From the NCBI GenBank assembly GCA_022316685.1, contig JAKJHU010000136.1, forward strand, positions 930,001 through 994,000: a stretch of DNA of 64,000 nucleotides, in the 5' to 3' direction. Numbering within the stretch: the first letter of the stretch is position 1; each line of letters begins with the position of its first letter. The position numbers and the translations under genes are program-made. Below, one piece after another: positions 36,518 to 50,095 of this stretch. This DNA is from Progne subis subis. Its lineage: Eukaryota > Chordata > Aves > Passeriformes > Hirundinidae. The notes below the pieces were generated by a model. That model worked only from the letters and a program-made list of their open reading frames with translations. It did no database searches and had not been told where the DNA came from.

Positions 36518-39500
36518 ACATCACATGCCCTTGCAGCACCAAGGAAGGTAAAATTTAAAAGTCTATAACCAATTTAAAGCCCTGCCTCCCTCACAGGTAG
36601 AGCAGTAGTTGCCTGAGGAGTTGCCAGCATTAGGCAACAGTGCACAGCACTGGATGATGCTGCAGTGGTGTAAGACAAAGTGAAACACCACTTGAGAAAT
36701 GGTAAAAAGAGGCTTTTGTTGAGCAGCCCACAGCATTTCCCAGCAGAGGCTGTACATACTCTCTGGGAATTGCTCCTAGTCCCTTCCAGTGGCATGGCAG
36801 GAGCCTGGAAATGCAAATTCCAACACATTTCCTGGGTGCCTAAATTCAGGCACAAGACAGGGTTTTGAGAGAGATGGCTCACTCAGCATTTTTAAAAAAC
36901 ATCCAGAACATTCAGAAAAACTAAAATGGGCAGCACTATTTCTAGTCACTATGAAACTACAAGCTGATACGGCTCCACCACAGGTAACACTGCCATCAAA
37001 CACATTTCCACTATTTATTGGTGATTTCCCACCCCACCCCCCTCCCCCCCCCCCCCCCCCCCCCCCCCCCGTTAAAATGCTTTTACAAAGCAGCCCCTCC
37101 TGGAAGCAGTTTTCCCTCAAGTAGTCTGTCACTGTCATCAATACAAGGATTATATTCACACAGGACCTGCTCAAAAAAGGTCAGGGAGAACTGTGCAGCT
37201 GATTTTTGGCCCAAAGTTCTTTGATATTAACTCCTTATTCCTGCAAAGCAGCCTTGTTTCCAGGAACAAGCCCACAGACCAAGCAGGGCTTTGGGATACT
37301 CTGATATCAGAGCAGATAAGCACAAAGTAAATTTTATTTTAGCCCAAGACCGAGCTTCCTGCAAATGAATTAGAGGCATGACAAGCTGAAACATTTGGGA
37401 TTTGCAGAAGAGCTCATCATTGGGGTTTCTCCTCTTATATCAACAACACTCTGCTGGAGCAGATGTAGGACAGGGCAGGGAAACGCAACTTTTGGTTTTA
37501 AAGCCATGGTGCCTCCGTTCAGAAGTGCCCCTTTCCCAGCCAGTCTTTCACTCTCCTCCTTTGCTCCCAAGGTCACCTTCAGCCACATCTGGTCCTAGCA
37601 AACCTACAGGTGTGTGAATCATTTCCCACCACACCCAGCGCTGCGGGCTGGATTTGTGAGGCTCCCACACGCACACCTACCTTGCCACAGGGATGCTTGC
37701 AGGCTCACACTCCCCCTTTTCCAGGCTACAAACTCCCGTGAGCGCATTGGCGTGCAACACTGGATCAGGATTAAAAGTTAGTCAGCGAAAGACTTTTGGG
37801 CATAAAACGAGCAGAGAAAGGCGGCTGCTGCTGGTAGATCCTGGCAGGGATCAACAACCCCCATTTAGTGCCACCCCCCACTCTATTCCTGCTCATCAAA
37901 TAAACTCAGCAATGTACAGTTCTTCAGAGTATGCAATGAAGCCGCTAACTCGGGCTCTGGGGTGCTCACACAGTTATGGGTGGGGCCTGCTTCATTAAAA
38001 CCCTTATTCTTGAGGCCGGGGCCCAACTCCCAGTCAACACAAACCCACCGAATCCCAAGGCAGGAGCTTCCTCAGGATGCCCTTAAACCCTTCCTTCAGA
38101 TCATTAGCAATGTTAAACCCAGATTGGTGCCAACAAGAGATGGCTACCAGTGTCCAAATCCTGACATTTCTCATTTATCATTTTGTGCTTTCAGCTGGTT
38201 TCCAATCTGCCAGCAACGCTCCTGTCCCATCACGTGAGCCTGGACAGCTGACAGATGGACTAATTAGGGAACACACTATTCATGGCAAGGCTGATAACAA
38301 GGTCAGAGCAAGGTCACCGTGAAAAATAGACACTACTTTGCGAAGAACAATTGGTGTTTCCAAAGCTGGGCACAACTTGTGCTTTCCAAACCAGAGTGTC
38401 AGCAAAGCTGCCCAAAAAAACTCCAACAAAACAGCTTGCAAGTCAAGAGGCCTAGGAACAGACTGTAAGGATAAGGAGACAGAGGCAGGATGTGCTTGGG
38501 AAAACAGCTGTATCACGGGTGGGCTCCTCTGTGTGCAATGGAAACATATTTCCTGAAAGATTAAAATTGTATCAAATTAAAAATTAACTGTACTTGCACA
38601 TCAAAGGAAGTTAAATCCTCAGTCATATGGATTTAGTAAAGGTTTTTCTCTATGTTCCATAATGCAGTGGTTTGACCCAATATACATAATCATGCAAAAA
38701 ACAGGAAAAACCATAATTTTTTATGATATTATGGGATAATAAAACACCTACTTAAAGGTCTGCTCAGCTTTAGCAACAGAGTTGTGAGCAATGTTTGTTC
38801 CCCGCCCAGCTGGCGTGCATTCCCACGTTCCTTCCCACATGGACTTTCTAAAACAAGCACAGGGCTCCCAGCTCAGGCACTTATCATAGTCTTTCTCTAA
38901 TACCTGGTTGCATGTTCCAGTGAAGAACCTACAGATCATTTCTGTGGGATTTACCCACCAGCAGGCTTGGAAGCCATGGGGAAGGGCGGACAGGCAACCC
39001 CACAAGCTCCACATCCAGAAGCAAAGAGCAATCTGATAGCACAGTCTAGGGACACGGAGCCACCACACTCCTGCTTAATAGGTTTCTAGGGTGACTATCC
39101 ATCACCAAGTCACCTGGGTGTTATGACAAAATCAGCTAATTAAAACCACACCCTGAGATCTAAACGAGCATAGGGAATGCTGATGAGTAATGGCAAGTTA
39201 CACAAGGCCTGTCAGCCTCCTGGAGCTGGGAACTGCTAGCTGTGGAGAAAAGTATGTGTTGTAATGATCCCTCACAAGCACCACAGGGATGGAGGAGCAC
39301 AGACAGGAGCGCAGAAGGGCTTACTTACCTACAGAATATTTCTGAGAGCTCCTTCATTCCTAGCAAAGGAAAGGTTAAAGATCTCTTTTCCCTCTTCAGG
39401 TCATTGATAAAAGGAAGCTGTCCCAAAGAGGGTTTGATTCTCTGAACTCCCAGGGTGGAGATGGGAAAGGAAGATGGCTCTGCAATCAGCCTGGAAGAGA

Positions 39501-42500
39501 GTGCTCACCCCTCCTTTCCCTAATGACTGCAGCAGCAGGCACCCTTCCCGGGAGGAACCAGCCTGGCCCTTCAGGAAGTGCCGTGCACAGGAGAAGGGCT
39601 CGCTATGAGGCATGCCCTGAGTTTATGGCCTGCCTTTCAAAACCCGTGTGTGCCTGAGCACAAGGCACTGATCCTCGGAGAGCTGGCGGAGACACGTGCT
39701 GGGAGAGGCAGCTCCTTGGGAGGGGCTGTAGGATGTGCTGGAAGATGTGCTGCCACCCACCTGAGCCTCACCTGCGCACCCTGAGTCTGCAGCCCGCCTC
39801 TCCCTGCCACCTGCACGCCCTCGCTGGGGCTGCCACGATGTGTCCTCACCTTGAGAGGTGTCCTGTGAGATGCACAGCCCTGGATGTCTAAGCAGACAGA
39901 CCCTGCTCTAGATTCACACCTCACAGAGCTGGCTTATGCTGCAGTTTCATTTTTCAAACAAAAATGACAGCAGGATGAAGTCTTGAGTTGATGTTGGGAC
40001 TTTGCTGTCACATGGAAGTTATCTTGGGCACGGAACAGAGAAAGAGGAGAAATTACACTCCAGTTCTGCTGGATGGATTGGCACAGCAAGTCCAGCAGCT
40101 TCTGGATAGCCACAGATGGTCAATCACACCCAAACCAAGCCATGCTTGGTGGGCACAGCGTGATGCAGGACCTTCTCAGCAGGTCAGACAAGGTCCTGTT
40201 TGTGCTGGTCCCACTCCATGTGCACTGTAAAGCTGAAAGGCAAGTTATCTACAGCCACAATTCCAGGACCTCTGAATGTCTGGCAGGCCTGGCAGACCCC
40301 TCTGACTACTAGCAAGGCTGTTTGGTCACTGTATTCGGGACTCCTTGGTCTGAAGTCCAAGATATCCCAAATATACTCCTGGGTTTTGCAGCTTCTGGCC
40401 AGAATTCCCCTCACTGCCAATCTGGATGTTTGAAAAATCCCCAAAAAGTAACATTGTTCCTTACTTCTTGGTTTCTTTTCCTTGCCCCTCAAAAACTTCT
40501 GTCCAGAAAAACTTTTACCTTATAAAAACCCCTTATAAAATATCCCTCAGACCCATCCCAAAGGGTGAGCGTCCTTTTGGCTGCCATTGCAACTACCACA
40601 ATCAGAAATGTGTGCAGCAGGACCAGTGATAAGAGAGGAGCACAGGACAGACACTGAGTGAAGATGAACACCTTTGGGCAGGAAGTTACAGCCTGTCTAC
40701 AAAGGGCCCCAAAGAGCTTTATTATTTATGGATAATTATCATTATTTAGAGTCCAAAGGTCTGCGCATTTTCTCCAGCTTGTTTCAACAAAGATCAAAGG
40801 AAAATTCACCAGTGACTTCTTCTGCATTGCCAGAAGGTAGTAGTAACAACAGTAATTGGGGCTCTTTACAGTCAAAATGCTTATAAAAAAACTTTTCTAA
40901 TTATTTAATAACGACACACTTGATGATGCACTGGAAGCAATGTTCACTGCCTCCAAGAAAACAGAAGTCTGCTTGACTTCTGCCATGGAAGAGGGTGCCC
41001 TCTGTAGACACTAATCCATGTAACCCCTGGGAAGGAGCTAACTGATGCCTGCCCTTCCAAAACTAATTCCAGGACAAACTGTGATAGATGAATACCTGTA
41101 TCTCACTAGAAGTGGGTGAGCAAGGCTCAGTTTTGCCATCCTGATGACTGAAAGACAACCTTAAGGACTCCTGAGGGCAAATGGGATTGTGTATTTATCT
41201 GGGATACAACTTCTTCCTAGAAGCTAAACCAGAGGATAAATGTGGAGGTAATATCCAGCATCATATGACACAGCAAGGCATGAACCTCCTCACCAGTTCA
41301 GGCTGTTTGACTTGTGTGAAGAGACCTGAAGTGCACAAATAACCTAACATGTAAGAATAGAAATCAGCAAACAACAGAAAATTATCTCCTTTTGGAAACA
41401 TTTTTCCTCTCAGCCCATGAACAGCAAATGGGGGGCTCCGTGATACCTAGACATGGTCTTCATTTGACTAGTCCAGCTATTGTAGAATCAACAATTTATC
41501 TCCTGCATTTACATGAAGCAAATTAGGCACAGATTAATTTGGAACAAGGGTGGGCGAGCAATGGGACAAAATACTGCAAGCAATTCTGTGCTGCAGGACT
41601 GTTTTCAGGTTGCTTTGGGGAGCTCATCACGTGGAGACAGGCAGGAAGCCTGGGGCCCCGTCAATGTAAAACACTGCCTTCCTACGCCACTGGTATTTAT
41701 GGAATGTCCTCCAGTACCACATGTTAATGCCATTTGGAAACAATTGGATATTTTGTGACAGTGATCTTAAATTCCATGGGAAAGCTGATGAAAACCAGAA
41801 TTTAAAACATCCTTATCAAGCATTGGTTAAACAGTGGGTTTGGGAAGGGAGAGAGATTTTGGAAAAAAAGCTCTCCTGCATGTAAGAACGAGGAATAACT
41901 CACATACACACACACACAGCTACACACCGTGGTGTGAGAGCATGGGGAGTTTCAGCATCTCCTTGTCTTCAGTCCTGAAGAGTGCCGGTATTTGCGTTGA
42001 TTCTTCAAGGCATACAGAGCTGTGGCTGCAGTGCTTGGAGCTCACCGTGAGCTGAGCTGGAACGGGGTGTCAGCTACCCATGGACACATTTCCACATTTC
42101 CTCAGTTTTCCTTGGAGTACGAGCAGGGCAAACTCAAATCTGCCCACAAAATCCCTGGAAGAAACCATCATAAAATTCATAGCCCTTACAGAACCCAAAG
42201 TTTAAATAACCCCACTTCTACAATCATTTACACATGTGCTTATCTCCACAGACAGCTGAAAAGTGGAAGAGCTCCCCACAAAGGGAAGAAAAGCCTGTGG
42301 AAAAAATGCCACACAGGACTGGGGCACCAGCCTGTGAGAGCCAGAGGCCTCTCCCGGACGGCAGGAAGGCTCTTGGCAAGCTGCAGGTGCAAAGCACCAC
42401 CAAAGTCAAATCTTAACATAAACATTGGTTAGAAGTATTTCATTATGCAGATCCCAGTGAAGCTGGGGAGTCAAACATCTCCTTTTTTACAGGAGAAAAT

Positions 42501-42605
42501 GTGAAAATCCCACACTACCTTTTTCCTGGACTGGATGCTGGGAACATCCAGACAAGACCCTGTATTTGTGCATTGGCTTTGAGACTTTTTGTTTCTCAAT
42601 TTCTA
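36518..42605. other. Intergenic stretch, no gene seen
   Basis: About 6 kb. It holds the C27 run at 37044-37070 and a CA microsatellite at about 41902-41918. The open frames are short and without similarity that I recognise. Confidence 0.6.
37044..37070. repeat. Poly-C run (27 C)
   Basis: Uninterrupted run preceded by CCACCCCACCCCCCT. The opposite strand is a poly-G that can form G-quadruplexes. The true length is uncertain in any assembly. Confidence 0.9.
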
Positions 42606-42722
42606 GAATCACAGAATCATAGAATGGCCTGGGTTGGAAGGGATTTTGAAGATCATCTCACTTTAAGTCCCTGCCAAGGGCAGGGACAACTTTACCAGTT
42701 CCCCTAAATCAGGTTGTTCAGA
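42606..42722 (-). mobile_element. CR1 LINE 3' tail
   Basis: Starts AGAATCACAGAATCATAGAA and continues TGGGTTGGAAGGGATTTTG and GCCAAGGGCAGGGACAAC: the reverse complement of a CR1 end, about 115 bp. Confidence 0.9.
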
Positions 42723-45409
42723 GGATGCACAAATAGCATCTCTTGCAGTTACTTTTTTTTCCACAGGCAACAATCAACAGCTCCAAACCCAGTTCCAAAT
42801 GTAGCTTGGTTCAAGCTTCAAAAATCTCATGTTCTGTGTGTCTGTGGGTGTGCCCATTTTCCTTTCGCGTGGCTACAGCACTGCGTTTGCAGGGGCTACA
42901 CTTATTTTTTTCTTTTTTAATCTCCAAGGCAGTTATCTCTGACAGTGAGTGTGTCAGAGCACAGCATTTCTTGCAGGGATTGCACAAATAAGCCTCCAGC
43001 CTCTTGCCTTAACAAGCTATGTGACCCAGGGATGTTCAGCATGGCACTCCTTGTGTTTTATTGCTGCCTGCAAAGGTTTGTTTTGAGCCTCTTTCAGTGC
43101 CAAAGGTCTTTATTGCTTAACAGCCCTTGCTGTTGGGAAATAGGTGAATTTAATGTACTCATACTGGAATGCCAGCTTAGAAGGTTGTGGAAATTCAACT
43201 TAAAACTGCAATCATCTCTTTCTCCCTCTCTTCTTCGTTCTGTCTCTGAGTTTTCTCTTCGCTGTTTGTAAACCAATTCCTGAGTTGGTGTAGCAGCTCT
43301 TAATGAAACAGGCAGTCACCTCAGTGCTGCTCAGGCACATGAAAGGGATGATCTGGAGGAGGAAGGGGCAGTGGCAAGTCTCATAAAAGCAGCATCCTGC
43401 TTGTGCTGCTTTGACAAGACATGAACTAGTTCCATTCATCCCGAGGATTTTATTCATAATCAAAATCCATCCACAGAAGAAAGCAGTGTTAGCAACACTT
43501 TCCTTGGCTGTTTGGCAAGATGCCTGTGGGGAGGACGTGGAAGAATCTTATGAAGAAGAGCACCAAAGCCCAACCTCGGCTATTTCATACCTGGAAGAGG
43601 TCAAGGAAGGTTTCTGAAGGGCCGGTCTTTGGAGAAGAACAGAAATCAGGCTTTTGAACATTCTGCATCAAAGCTCTCTTGCCTGCGCCGCTGCTGCCTC
43701 TGTACCTTTTGCTAGGAAACAAAAATTTTCCATGACAGCTACCAGCAGTTACACGAGTGGAGCTCTCTTACTATACTGGGAGAAGTTCTAAGTATGAAAA
43801 TGTGTCTGTGACTTTTTAAATAAGTCTGGCACCTTTCATATTGCTTTTCAGCATGCACTCTCTGCCTCCAGCAGGAGTTTGACAGTTTACTGGGAGCAAA
43901 TCCTGCGCTGTATTCTGAAAGTACATTTACAGTTTTATGCTCTCAGGTATTTAGTTTTCCTCCCTGACGTTTCTGGTGTTGGAATCTGGGATATAAGTGA
44001 GAGTACGTCTTTACTTGAAGCAAAAGATTATTTTTCAGCTCTCACAACTGAAAAGAAAAGCTGAAAACCACAGACTCTAAAAAGACATGGTAATCAGAAA
44101 GGCCACCACAATTTTTGAGCGGTTTGGGCTAGTGCAACTTTAATTGGGGCTGTCTCTCTGATTGTTGTACATGAGAAATCGAAGAGTTACGCTCCCGTGC
44201 TCAGGGAAGAGAAGCATATGAAGTAGTTAAGCTATCCAGTTAATGCTCCAAATCTGATCAGAAATATTGCATAAGCTGCTCTCAAACAAGCTACAGATTC
44301 AGTATTGTCTGCAGAAATAATAACAACCAGCATTTGGCAGCCTCTGAGAAACCTACTATTTTCTAATGGGCTGTTCACGGTGACCCCAAATAGACAAAAT
44401 TAATCTAATAAGGTGTTCATTATGTATCATTTACCAGCTTGTGCAAGTGTCAGCCCAGAACTCGGGACCACACCTGCCCTTTTATTAGACACGTTTTTCT
44501 AACCAACCCTTTCTAGCAGACTGTGCTGTAAAGCAGCTTAGCTTTTATCCCGGTGACTGGTCGAAGCATCCCTCCTGCCCTCCAGCATCCCGCTCCATTA
44601 ATGCCCCACAACTCTTATCACACCTCCTCACTCCTGCTCCTGCCACGATGAGGGGCAGGAGGGGCACTGTGCCTGCCGGGCCCTCTCAGAACAGCTCTAT
44701 TGCAGGCACAGGCCATTAGAAATGGAACAGAAAAGCACCAGCACGGCGGCAGCGGGGAGGTGAGAGGAGGTGGTGTCTCCAGCAGGTCAGGGGTGCTGGG
44801 ATGGCCCGTCCACGTCAGAGCCCCGGGACCAGCGTGGAACATCCCCCGGGTCAGGGCCCTGACTCACAGGCGCTGACGCAAACCAGCGCGGCTGTTAAAA
44901 TGTCACTGCCTGTCCTGCCCCTGCAGCCCAGGTGACACCGGGCAGGGAAGGGCAGCAGCCCCTGTGCCAGCACACCCGGGGCACCCCACATGCAGCAGGA
45001 GCTGGGAACGCCGGGATGAGTTCCTGCTGCATTGAGAGTCACCCCTTGGGATGCTTTGTCAGCAGCTGCGACTCCTCAGCCCGCTCTGGGGGGCTTCCAT
45101 GGTGCAGTGAGTCCCAGATGCTTCAACACCATCAGAACTACCCTCAACAGCACAAGGGCTTTGCGAATGGATGAGTGGCACACCAGTTTCCCATGAAAGA
45201 AATCATCACACTGCCTGGAACACTGGCTCCTGAGCCAGGGCAGCAGAGCATGAAGCCACAACTTAAGTTTGCAAATACCCGGCAGCCCCGAACATCTCGG
45301 GGCCTGTTCACAGCTACTGCATGTGGTTTAAGAAGCTCCTCTCTTAAGGCTTTGAGGGGGTGCTCAAAGTATCTTCCCCACTGTGGAGGAAGAGAGAGCT
45401 GTGTGCTCC
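42723..45409. other. Intergenic stretch, no gene seen
   Basis: No gene recognised. 44080-44460 is AT-rich with several TAATTG/ATTA homeobox-type core motifs and little low-complexity text, so it is a reasonable place to look for a conserved element. 44600-45100 is GC-rich. Confidence 0.5.
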
Positions 45410-45918
45410 AGTCTGCTGGGACCCCACCTGCAGAGCTGCCTCCAGCCCTGGGGCCCAGCACAGGAAGGACATGGAGCTGCTGGAGCCAGTCCAGAGGGAG
45501 CACCAGAAGGATGGAGCACCTCTGCTGTGGGGAAAGGCTGGGAGAAGTGGGATTGCTCAGCCTGGAGGAGAGAAGGCTAACTGTGACCTTCCAGTGCCTC
45601 AAGGAGGAGACAACAAAAATGAAGAGACTATTTACAAGGGCCTGGAGAGACTGGGCAAGGGAGAATGGCTTCCCACTGACAGAGAGTAGGTTTAGATCAG
45701 GTGTTAGGAAGAAATTCTTCCCTGTGAGGGTGCTGAGGCCCTGGCATAGGGTGCCCAGAGAAGCTGTGGCTGCCCCTGGATCCCTGGAAGTGTCCAAGGC
45801 CAGGCTGGATGAGGCTTGGAACAACCTGGGACTGTGGAAGGTGTCCCTGCCCATGGCAGGGGGTGGAACAGGATGAACTTTCAGGCCCCTTCCAGCCCAA
45901 ACCATTCCATGATTCTAT
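45410..45918 (+). mobile_element. CR1 LINE 3' part (about 500 bp)
   Basis: Sense-strand CR1: ACATGGAGCTGCTGGAGC, GGGAAAGGCTGGGAGA, TCAGCCTGGAGGAGAGAAGG, GAAGAAATTCTTCCCTGTGA, AAGGCCAGGCTGGATGAG, ending CATTCCATGATTCTATC. An open frame of 233 codons (45175-45876) runs across it, but that is the chance openness of this repeat and not a gene. Confidence 0.95.
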
Positions 45919-48900
45919 CTCAAAGCCAGGGCAAAGCTAGAGCCATTCATCTGAAGTGATGCTACAAGGTGCTCCCATCACCTTTTTTGAACTCCATGGT
46001 CTCCTGCATCACCTTTCCAGGGTTCTCCCTGGCCCTGTGTGTCTGCCTTTCCCTTGGCTGCTCTGGGAGGTGACAGCTCATTTCTAAGCGTGCTAACCAA
46101 GAGAGACACAGAATCATAACCAGCTCTATCTGTGGCACATCAAAGACAAATCCCCCCCCCACAGGCTGGGGGATTTTTACTATGGAAGGAATCTTTCCTT
46201 TGGGGTACAGTTTCCTCCTTGAATCAATGATCATTTGTTACATTAATTCAGAGACAGATATCAGCTACACTGCATTCATGCTCTCTAATTGTCCAGCCAG
46301 AAAAATCAATGCTTTTATTGAATTAGCCAGTTGCCACAGCAAGTTTTCTTTGATTTCTATGGTTCCCATGAATCAATAGGAGTCTGTCTTTGCCTCTAAG
46401 TGGAGCAAAGTCAGGCCCCAAGTCACGTGGCTGGATGACAACATAAATCTTCCCACAGAGTTCTGTGCATTCATGGGTTCGGGACTGCTCGGCAGTTTGC
46501 CTAAAAAGTATCTCCAATGATTTCCTCCCGTGCCTCAGTGACTGCTGCCAGCTCCTAACTCCACCCTTGATTATCAATTCTCTTCTCTCACACTTCGTAT
46601 CCTCTGTTTTCCTGCTTCCTTACCAAGATTTTCTGTGCCGTAGGCAGGACCTCCTGCTGCTGTCTCTGCATTAGGTGCAGGTGTCTCTGCCAGAAACATC
46701 TTTCCCTGATAAACCCAAATGCCTCCCCAGGACTCCCTTCCTTGTGCTGCTGGCAGTAAGTCATCTTTAATCAAACTGCTGATCCAAATATTTCGTTCGG
46801 TTTGGGTTGGGATGTGTTTTTTTTATTTTCACAAAGGTAACTTAATTGCTCTTTTCCAGCTTTCCATAAAAGTGGCCATTTTTTATCAGCTCAGCTGGCT
46901 GGGAAGCATGACTCATACATAAATTACCTTTTTTACTGCCTTCCTTCCCTTTGTCAGCCCCTCTGCTGTCAGCTATGTGGGACAGCACCATTATTCTTCA
47001 GTGTTTAACAAACACCCTACACATAATGGGCGACACTGTAAACAAATGAAAATCAGAGCAGAAATCAAATGCAAGCTGACTGACAGGACTTTTGTGAAGC
47101 CCTCTGAGCTCTGCAGGGGTTTAATCAGCTGTGCTGCTGCCTTACAGGGCTCTCTCAATGGCTCTGCCTTACTGCCATGCTTAGGCAGGATCCCAGGGGG
47201 ATGGCCACGGAAATCAGGTCTTTAGCTCTGTTACCCGTGGCACACTCGGCCTGATTAAGAACGACTGGTGCCTTCCAGGCTGAGAAGAACCGTGTGACTT
47301 GTGACTGGCATGGGATGATGGATGGCCCAGCACTTATTGCCTAATCAGAATTTCTTCCAGGGAAATCGGGGGAAGCGATAGAAATTAATGCTAAGGAATG
47401 GCAGGCTGCAGGAGATGTCAAAACTGATGGGGGAAAACTTCCTGAGACAAGCTGGCCCTTTTTGAGTGAGGGCAGAAGCTCATAAAAATCCTGAGCAAAC
47501 AAATTTTGGTCAGCTGTAGAGAAGAGAACACAGGGAAAGGCAAGGATTGTAAAGATGACTAAGTTCTAATCTGAGCATGAGTGAAAATCAGGGGGAAACA
47601 GGAAAGCAAGTTCAGAGGGCTGCAGTATTTCAGCTATACAAGAACTGAGCAGCAAAACTGCTGCATGGCACGACACAGCTCAAACTGGGGCATCAAACCA
47701 TTATGAATAGTATTACATGGTATTATTTGTAGAAGAAACAGGAATGCTTTCACAGTGCCCGCAGCGAGAAGCTTGTGAACATACATGTGTTGGAAGTGGA
47801 TATTGTTTGTGTGGTGCTGCCTACCCCAAACACTCATAACTTTCAAGTTAGGCTAAGGAAGCTGTGAAAGCAGCTTGAAAATTGATGGGTTTATGAAAAC
47901 TCTCCATACATCCTAAATGTTTCTCTTCTAGTTTTCAACCTTCATGGTTTATTTCTGTTGTGCAGGGGTAGAGTCTGCTCCAAGGGTCTGCAACAGAGGC
48001 ATACATCAGACTTCCCACAGCCTTGTCGTTTATCCCTGCTTGGGAATACAAGGAACCCCATGGAATTCAGCATTCAGGGTCTTCCCAAGATGCTTAGAAG
48101 AGGATCTCTTTAGCCTAAAATATCTGTGAAGAAAAGAGCCACTCTCTTTCCATGTGGGATGATGCTGATAACCCAGTAAAACTATGAATAGTGGGTCAAC
48201 AAAGGGAAATGTCAAACCTGAACAAAAATACAGGATGTGAAGAATTAACCATCCTTTCCCCAAACCATAACATGAGACTCAAATCTCTAACATTAATTCA
48301 GGAGTAAAACCCCTTTCACATGATTCAATCATGTTCTTAATCCCTACTCTCAGTGCGCTCCTTGCCATGGAGAAATTGGAATTACGGCATCAGCGGAATT
48401 TGATGCTGCCTAACACAAGGGATTTCAGTCCCTTGCAGTGGTTGATCTATAAAATAAGAACTTCCCATATTCTGTTTGAAGGATTTTTATCTGACCCACT
48501 GGATTAAGGGCCTCTTGCCTGGAGAAATGGCTCTTCTCCCCATGTGATTGTTATGATGCTGATGTGCACTTGTGAGATGAGTTAAAAGGAGTCTGTTCCC
48601 AGGTCTGACAAGGTGTGTATTTATGTGGAAAACAGTGTAAATAAAACCAGCCAAACAAAAAGTCCTACTTCCCAGCTCTCCAGAAAGAGCTAAATGTTGC
48701 ATATTGTCAGCAGAATTTTATGTTTTGGGAGTTCTGTCCCCAGCATGTTTGCTTCTTTTCATCCAGGCAATAAAACACAGCAACACAAACAGAAGGGTGA
48801 CCCTGTCCTAATTTGTCACCCAAGTCTTAACAGAGAATGAGATGAGGTCATAATTATGTGATTGATGATAGTATCATGAATTAAAAAGCAAGCCTGGAGA

Positions 48901-50061
48901 AGACATTAGTTAGGCAAATTGAAGAAAGTCAATTGAAAGTCTGTAGCTGTGTTTTGCAGGAAGTCCCATTAAATTCCCTCTGGCCCTGCTGCCTTGGCCT
49001 GAGTCTCAGGCTCAGTTTTTACCAGCAAACTCATACAAGGCTGAAATTGTCACCCCCCATGTGTCTGCTAATTTAGCTCAGGAAAACAGCTCCACACAAT
49101 TCAAGCTCCAGTGGCTCTAGAGCCACTGAGCACAGATGGGCACAGGGACACAGTTTCCAGGCCTGAAATGCATGGAGACGAGGGGAGGAAAAGGTGGAGG
49201 AAAGCTGCTCCAAGCAGAGCCTGCCCTCGGCCCAAGAGAGTCAGGAATCCTCAGGACACGGGGCACCAGCAGCACCACTGCGCCTCCAGGTTAATCAGTC
49301 CCTCCCTCAGCTCTGCCTAATGAGGGGTGCTGTTTGGCATCCCCATCCTGAAGGCTCCCTGCCGCTTCCAGGTGCATTTGCCACATGAACACAGGCACTC
49401 TGTGCCCAGGATTGATGGAACTCGGTCCTGCCCAGGGCTTTTCACCAAGAGATTTCAACTGTGAACAGGCTTTCCCCCTCTGTTCCATGCAGGGAAACAC
49501 CAACACCCCTCACTGAATTCTCACAGGCTTATCATAGCCTCACATTTCCCAAATCCAGAGCTGTACTAAGCTAGTTCAAAATGACAATGACAGTGTTTAT
49601 TCTAGAACCTGGAAATGTTCATTTTAAGGCCTCCTGAACAACTTCAAATACTTGGTTTTTAATGAAAAGATTAAAAACTTGGCTTTGATTGAGGTGAAAA
49701 ATGAAAGGCCTTGATTTAATAATGTTTTGGGGTTTTTTAGTGGGGGAAAACCTTCTTTTTCTAGCCATAAAACATCAGGAAGATGATTTTGAAAAGCCAG
49801 ATTTTTGTCCTGTTGTGAGTCGAGACTCTGAGCAAGGAAGGTCAGAACAGAAAGAAGGAACCACAACTGATTATCAATGCAGGGCACACAAGATAACAGA
49901 ATTTTCAGAAAGCACAAGAAACTCCTGGAGAATCCAAAGCCATTGGGTTTTGAACACAGAGAAGAGACATTTATTTTCAATTCTTTGTCCCCACAGTTCT
50001 TTACTAAAATGCTATCCATGTTTCTAAGGCCAAAATACAATTACCTAGCGCAGTTACTTGG

Positions 50062-50062
<1 letters not shown>

Positions 50063-50094
<32 letters not shown>
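50063..50094. repeat. Poly-G run (32 G)
   Basis: Uninterrupted G run followed by AGGTGGTGG. It has strong G-quadruplex potential on this strand. Length likely unreliable. Confidence 0.9.

Positions 50095-50095
<1 letters not shown>

Noticed and set aside
45175..45876. 233-codon plus-strand open frame
   Set aside because: Most of it lies in a CR1 LINE 3' part; the openness comes from the repeat and not from a gene.
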